64,000 nt of DNA from NCBI RefSeq assembly GCF_006385255.1, contig NZ_VFJE01000056.1, positions 930,001-994,000 of the forward strand, given 5' to 3'. Every line of letters begins with the position of its first letter. The first letter of the stretch is position 1. This stretch comes from Flavobacterium microcysteis (GTDB lineage Bacteria > Bacteroidota > Bacteroidia > Flavobacteriales > Flavobacteriaceae). The notes beneath the pieces were generated by a model. It was not told where the DNA came from. It searched no databases and saw only the letters and a list, made by a program, of their open reading frames with translations. Of the stretch, positions 60,830 to 64,000 are shown one piece after another. A program made the position numbers and the translations under genes.

Positions 60830-60863
60830 GAAAACAGACTGTCCAAAAAGGCAGTCTGTTTTT
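60830..60863 (-). terminator. terminator of the 52-aa gene
   Basis: A 12-bp stem AAAAACAGACTG / CAGTCTGTTTTT about 95 bases past the microprotein stop; T-run on minus. Confidence 0.65.
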
Positions 60864-60957
60864 ATGTTTACTTTATCTATACTATTTGAACTACTATTTC
60901 ATGTAGACAATTCTCAAGATATTGTCAAAGAGTTTTGAAGATTAGTGATTCTTTATT

Positions 60958-61116
60958 TCAGACATTATTCCCATATTTTTGTTCGTATTGTACAGGAGTC
61001 AAATACTTAGTGTCAGAAATTTTGTTTACTTTATTAGAAGCATATAAAGTTGTCAAAACCAATACTATTCCAGATATGAATAGCAATAAACTTTTTTTAG
61101 TAATTAGATTTTTCAT
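60958..61116 (-). CDS. 52-residue exported/membrane microprotein
   Basis: A complete frame from ATG 61116 to TGA 60958: MKNLITKKSLLLFISGIVLV with hydrophobic residues 9-25, then NKVNKISDTKYLTPVQYEQK and YGNNV. The basic start plus hydrophobic core and a polar tail fit a signal-anchor peptide. Codons carry typical A/T-rich third positions. No family is known to me. It stands alone, with a terminator downstream, and falls below the usual length cutoff. Confidence 0.7.
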   Translation of the reverse strand: MKNLITKKSLLLFISGIVLVLTTLYASNKVNKISDTKYLTPVQYEQKYGNNV

Positions 61117-61219
61117 GGCTTGTAAATTTTAATGTTAATAGTTATAAAAATATGAAAATATTTCAAAAAATAGAAATATCATTATATTTCATTGAAAACG
61201 AGTTATTAAAACAGTTTGC

Positions 61220-62293
61220 TTATACTGCAAGCAAACTGTTGGTTTCTGTAATTAAAGCCTGCATCAATTCATCAGCTTTATGATATTTTAAGGCTGTAGT
61301 GTTTTGACCCGACCAAAAGTTGATCATGTCTGTTCTTCCTTGTGCCAGAGCAGCTGTTCTTAAAGGTGCTATCAATTTGGTTTGTAAAGGAAAAGGCAAT
61401 ACTTCAGTTTCGAATTTTACTTCGTCGGCTATTTTGTTGCTTACCATTCTGCCCATTCTTCCCGTGAGCGATTTTGAAAGAACGGTGTGTTTTGGGCTGT
61501 CAGAAAGCAATAAATTTTTATGAATAGGTGTAGCGCCTGATTCGTCAGTAACCAGAAAAGCAGTACCTAACTGAGCGGCATCAGCTCCCAGCATTAGAGC
61601 AGCAGCAATACCTTTGGCATCTGTAATACCTCCGGCTGCAATGATAGGTATTTTTGTTTTGGATTTTAATTGCTGTATAAGCGCAAAAAGACCTGTTTGA
61701 GAATCCTGAACCGGCCTAAGAAAAGACGGACGGTGGCCTCCGGCTTCAAATCCCGAAGCTACGATGGCATCAACCCCAGCTTCTTCCAATGCCAAAGCTT
61801 CGTCGAGTGTTGTAGCAGCTCCTATGGTTTTGATACCCAATTTTCGGGATTCGGCAAGAATTTCTTTCGAAGGAATACCAAATATAAAGCTAAACACAGC
61901 CGGACGAATTTCAAACAAAACTTCTACCTGTTTTTCAAACTTTGAAGGAATGTCTGTTGATAATTCCGGTAACGGAATACTCAATTCGTCAAAGTAAGGC
62001 TTGAATAGTGCCTTTACCTTTTCCAAAGATTCTTTCGGATAATCAGCCAAACTTTTATCTACATCAGATACCCATAAATTAATATTATAAGGCTTGTAGG
62101 TTTTTGCTTTTATGGCTTTTCCTACTTCTCTTATTTCTTCAGGAGTCAGAGTATAGGCTCCAAAGCTACCTAATCCGCCTGCATTGGAAACAGAGGCAAG
62201 AAGTTCGGCAGTTGAAAATCCGCCACCCATTGGACCTTGCAAAATAGGGTATTGGATTCCCAGTAATTCGGTTATTTTGGTCTTATTCCACAT
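61220..62293 (-). CDS. NAD(P)H-dependent flavin oxidoreductase (nitronate monooxygenase family)
   Basis: 357 residues. The opening LGIQYPILQGPMGGGFST, PIIAAGGITDAKGIAAALMLGADAAQLGTAFL (FMN phosphate binding) and SGFEAGGHR are family hallmarks. The catalytic His of the nitronate monooxygenase group is the His in GGHR. It oxidises nitronates or acts on enoyl substrates (FabK-like). It lies 3 bases after the NTF2-like gene in a tautomerase/SDR cluster. Confidence 0.92.
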   Translation of the reverse strand: MWNKTKITELLGIQYPILQGPMGGGFSTAELLASVSNAGGLGSFGAYTLTPEEIREVGKAIKAKTYKPYNINLWVSDVDKSLADYPKESLEKVKALFKPYFDELSIPLPELSTDIPSKFEKQVEVLFEIRPAVFSFIFGIPSKEILAESRKLGIKTIGAATTLDEALALEEAGVDAIVASGFEAGGHRPSFLRPVQDSQTGLFALIQQLKSKTKIPIIAAGGITDAKGIAAALMLGADAAQLGTAFLVTDESGATPIHKNLLLSDSPKHTVLSKSLTGRMGRMVSNKIADEVKFETEVLPFPLQTKLIAPLRTAALAQGRTDMINFWSGQNTTALKYHKADELMQALITETNSLLAV

Positions 62294-62296
62294 GAC

Positions 62297-62674
62297 TTAC
62301 TCATTTACGTGTGTCAATAGTTTGTTTACGATAACCCATTTTCCATCAATTAAAGACAGGCTGAGTAGGTCGTAATAGTTATATTCAAAAATAGGAACGT
62401 GCGTCTTGGCAACAGCAATAGTATTAATAATTTCTATGGATATGATTTCCATGCCAAATTTAGCTCCCAATTCATTTGGACTTTTGCGGTTTTTTACACC
62501 TTCTAAATACTGTTCCAGTGTTTTAAAATAAGGCTCACCATTTATATCACCCGATAAAAATGCCATCGGGTGGAAAACGCTTCGGAGCAAATTGGTGTCA
62601 CCTACAAAAATACCATTAAAATAATCGTCTAGTACAGAAGTTATCTGTTTTCTGTCTTCGTTTCTGTTTTTCAT
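62297..62674 (-). CDS. NTF2-like (lumazine-binding type) protein
   Basis: 125 residues: ITSVLDDYFNGIFVGDTNLLRSVFHPMAF, YLEGVKNRKSP and a final YDLLSLSLIDGKWVIVNKL match the nuclear transport factor 2 family used by small cyclases and dehydratases. Function unknown; gene position suggests work with the SDR and nitronate monooxygenase. Confidence 0.85.
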   Translation of the reverse strand: MKNRNEDRKQITSVLDDYFNGIFVGDTNLLRSVFHPMAFLSGDINGEPYFKTLEQYLEGVKNRKSPNELGAKFGMEIISIEIINTIAVAKTHVPIFEYNYYDLLSLSLIDGKWVIVNKLLTHVNE

Positions 62675-62694
62675 TCTTTCAGTTTTTTGAGAGA

Positions 62695-63441
62695 TTAAGA
62701 AATGCGATGCCCGGCTACATGTCCGCCATCCAGATTGATGATTTCTCCGGTTACAAAATTGCTTTCGGCAAGATACAAAGCAAGTTCTGCTACATCTTGT
62801 GTTTCGCCAATACGATTGAGTAGATGTAATCCTGCAAGATTATCGGCATCAGCAACTCCAATTTTTGATTGCAATGGACTTCGTATAATGCCCGGCGCTA
62901 TAGTATTGATACGAATATTATTTCTTCCAAATTCAGCAGCAAGTTGCTTCGTAAGCGCATGAATGCCACCCTTGCTTGAAATGGGTGCGGTTGCCGGAAA
63001 ACCGTCAATAGCATGGTCAACTAATACAGTGCCAATGTTGATAATGACTCCACCATCTTGAGTTAGCATTTGTCTGATGGCAGCCTGGCTTGTGAAAAAA
63101 GTTCCTTTCAGGTTGATGTCTAAAAAACGATCTAAATCTTTTTCTTCTACTTCCAGGAAAGCTTTGGGTTGGAAAACTCCGGCATTGTTTATTAATACAT
63201 CGGCACTGCCAAAACGATTGACCGCTGTTTCGATAAGTTGTTTTCCAACCGAAATATCGCTTATATCTCCCGTTACTGATGCGAGATGTTCTTCATGTCC
63301 CAATTCTTTTTGGGCATTTTCAAGATTGGCTGCATTAGCAGAATTGATTACTACATTATATCCTTTTTCTAAAAATAACTTTGCAATAGATTTCCCTATT
63401 CCTGTTGATGCGCCTGTTATTATTGCTGTTTTTGTTTTCAT
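62695..63441 (-). CDS. SDR family oxidoreductase
   Basis: 248 residues from ATG 63441; ORF starts further up lack a normal SDR N-terminus. TGASTGIGKS (cofactor), LINNAGVFQP, the SSKGGIHALTKQLAAE region, NTIAPGIIRSPL and a closing NLDGGHVAGH are classical SDR. One departure: the expected YxxxK tyrosine is not visible; the region reads PISSKGGIH, with Ser where Tyr usually stands. Activity is therefore uncertain. Confidence 0.88.
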   Translation of the reverse strand: MKTKTAIITGASTGIGKSIAKLFLEKGYNVVINSANAANLENAQKELGHEEHLASVTGDISDISVGKQLIETAVNRFGSADVLINNAGVFQPKAFLEVEEKDLDRFLDINLKGTFFTSQAAIRQMLTQDGGVIINIGTVLVDHAIDGFPATAPISSKGGIHALTKQLAAEFGRNNIRINTIAPGIIRSPLQSKIGVADADNLAGLHLLNRIGETQDVAELALYLAESNFVTGEIINLDGGHVAGHRIS

Positions 63442-63451
63442 TGTTGCCGAT

Positions 63452-63676
63452 TTAAGAGTTGTTTTTTTGTGCTGTGATACCTTTTTCACGGAGAACCGAA
63501 ACCTGTTCTCCAGCAAAACCCCAGTCATCAAGTTCTATTTCTTGTATGACTATATGGGTAAGATTGGGATCTTTTCCTAATATATCGGTAATGAGCTTTG
63601 TTATGCCAGCAATCAATTGCTGTTTCTGAGTTCTTGTAACACCTTCTCGGGTTACTTCAATTTTTACGTAGGGCAT
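63452..63676 (-). CDS. 4-oxalocrotonate tautomerase family protein
   Basis: 74 residues. The Met-Pro start exposes the catalytic Pro after Met removal; PYVKIEVTREGVTRTQKQQLI and VIQEIELDDWGFAG follow the 4-OT pattern, including a long C-terminus. It is the first gene of a four-gene cluster (tautomerase, SDR, NTF2-like, nitronate monooxygenase) that may process an aromatic or unsaturated acid (inference). Confidence 0.9.
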   Translation of the reverse strand: MPYVKIEVTREGVTRTQKQQLIAGITKLITDILGKDPNLTHIVIQEIELDDWGFAGEQVSVLREKGITAQKNNS

Positions 63677-63769
63677 GGCTTTGTACTTTAAATAGTTACT
63701 AATTTATAGTACAAAGGAAAGAAGGAATTTTAGGTAGGATGAGTGACATAGGTCACATTCTGCGACAGG

Positions 63770-64000
63770 CTATTTTGAGGAATTGTATAACCTGCTCAGA
63801 GTTTCTCTCGAAACGCCAAGATAGGCCGCAATCAGATGTTTCGGGACCATATTGTAAAGGGCAGGGTAGAGTGCCAGGAGTTCTTCATATCGGGTTTTGG
63901 CATCGTTGTTCATGAAAGAAAGCAGTCTTTTTTGGGCCGCAACATAACCTTTGTTAGTCCGCCATCTGAAAAAATATTCGGCCTGATGCAATTCACTACA
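63770..64000 (-). CDS. Crp/Fnr family regulator, C-terminal part (cut by window end)
   Basis: At least 76 residues remain; the frame runs off the right edge. The helix-turn-helix (PKHLIAAYLGVSRETLSRLY) at the C-terminus and RTNKGYVAAQKRLLSFMN before it mark it as Crp/Fnr type. Its nucleotide-binding domain lies outside. Being upstream of the tautomerase cluster on the same strand, it may control it. Confidence 0.85.
   Translation of the reverse strand, partial: CSELHQAEYFFRWRTNKGYVAAQKRLLSFMNNDAKTRYEELLALYPALYNMVPKHLIAAYLGVSRETLSRLYNSSK

Noticed and set aside
60703..60906. Plus-strand 67-codon frame
   Set aside because: It crosses two hairpins and the minus-strand promoter region, has no recognisable start context, and its residues look random.

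Overview
The window looks like chromosome from a low-GC member of the Bacteroidota, most likely a Flavobacterium or close relative (inferred). The signs are a SusD-family lipoprotein gene, a type IX secretion (T9SS) sorting domain, DUF2807 'head GIN' and DUF3667 proteins, a DnaJ with a reduced zinc finger, few Shine-Dalgarno sites, and promoters of the Bacteroidota type (TTTG, 19-21 bp, TAnnTTTG). One tRNA gene, tRNA-Pro(UGG), is present. I see no rRNA, CRISPR array or insertion sequence.

Layout. 1-7.9 kb is a probable integrated island, seen only at its right end. It carries a truncated SusD gene, an S9 peptidase, a convergent pair (MauE/DoxX-propeller membrane protein and a four-cysteine exported peptide), an excisionase-like HTH protein and a Bacteroidota-type tyrosine recombinase that ends near the 3' end of tRNA-Pro. 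8-17 kb holds trxB, an envelope cluster (three DUF2807 proteins, PspC protein, PadR regulator, DUF4870 protein), a DUF4442 protein, a TIGR01777 epimerase and a YceI lipoprotein. 17-28 kb holds grpE-dnaJ, a NatAB-type ABC exporter, a sigma-54 activator lacking a DNA-binding domain, a degenerate DEAD-box half-protein, DUF2007, GNAT, AI-2E-family, ABC-F and histidine kinase genes. 28-38.8 kb holds a sigma factor followed by an unusual TM/CarboxypepD-reg/plug/vWA fusion, a DUF6929-like protein, PPK2, a beta-barrel protein, a MATE exporter, MeaB, and an NmrA-like reductase with an Rrf2 regulator. 39-47.5 kb is mostly transport and metabolism (AEC, Fsr-like MFS, DoxX, GlcD-like oxidase, Na+/H+ antiporter), a 36-aa Lys-rich microprotein, an amidase and two GNATs.

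47.5-64 kb is more accessory. A 1018-aa ELWxxDGTxxGT-repeat T9SS protein lies between a complete gene and a 44-bp copy of that gene's start, next to a frameshifted membrane-protein gene. Then come an ArsR-AHSA1-hydrolase operon, a run of uncharacterised small envelope genes, a fibronectin III lipoprotein, a DUF3667 protein, a 52-aa exported microprotein, and a tautomerase-SDR-NTF2-nitronate monooxygenase cluster beside a Crp/Fnr gene cut by the window end.

The two loci most worth attention are the tRNA-linked SusD / S9 peptidase / MauE-propeller / Cys-peptide module and the sigma factor coupled to the plug-vWA fusion. Functions given for both are inference from domains and neighbours; no database search was possible.
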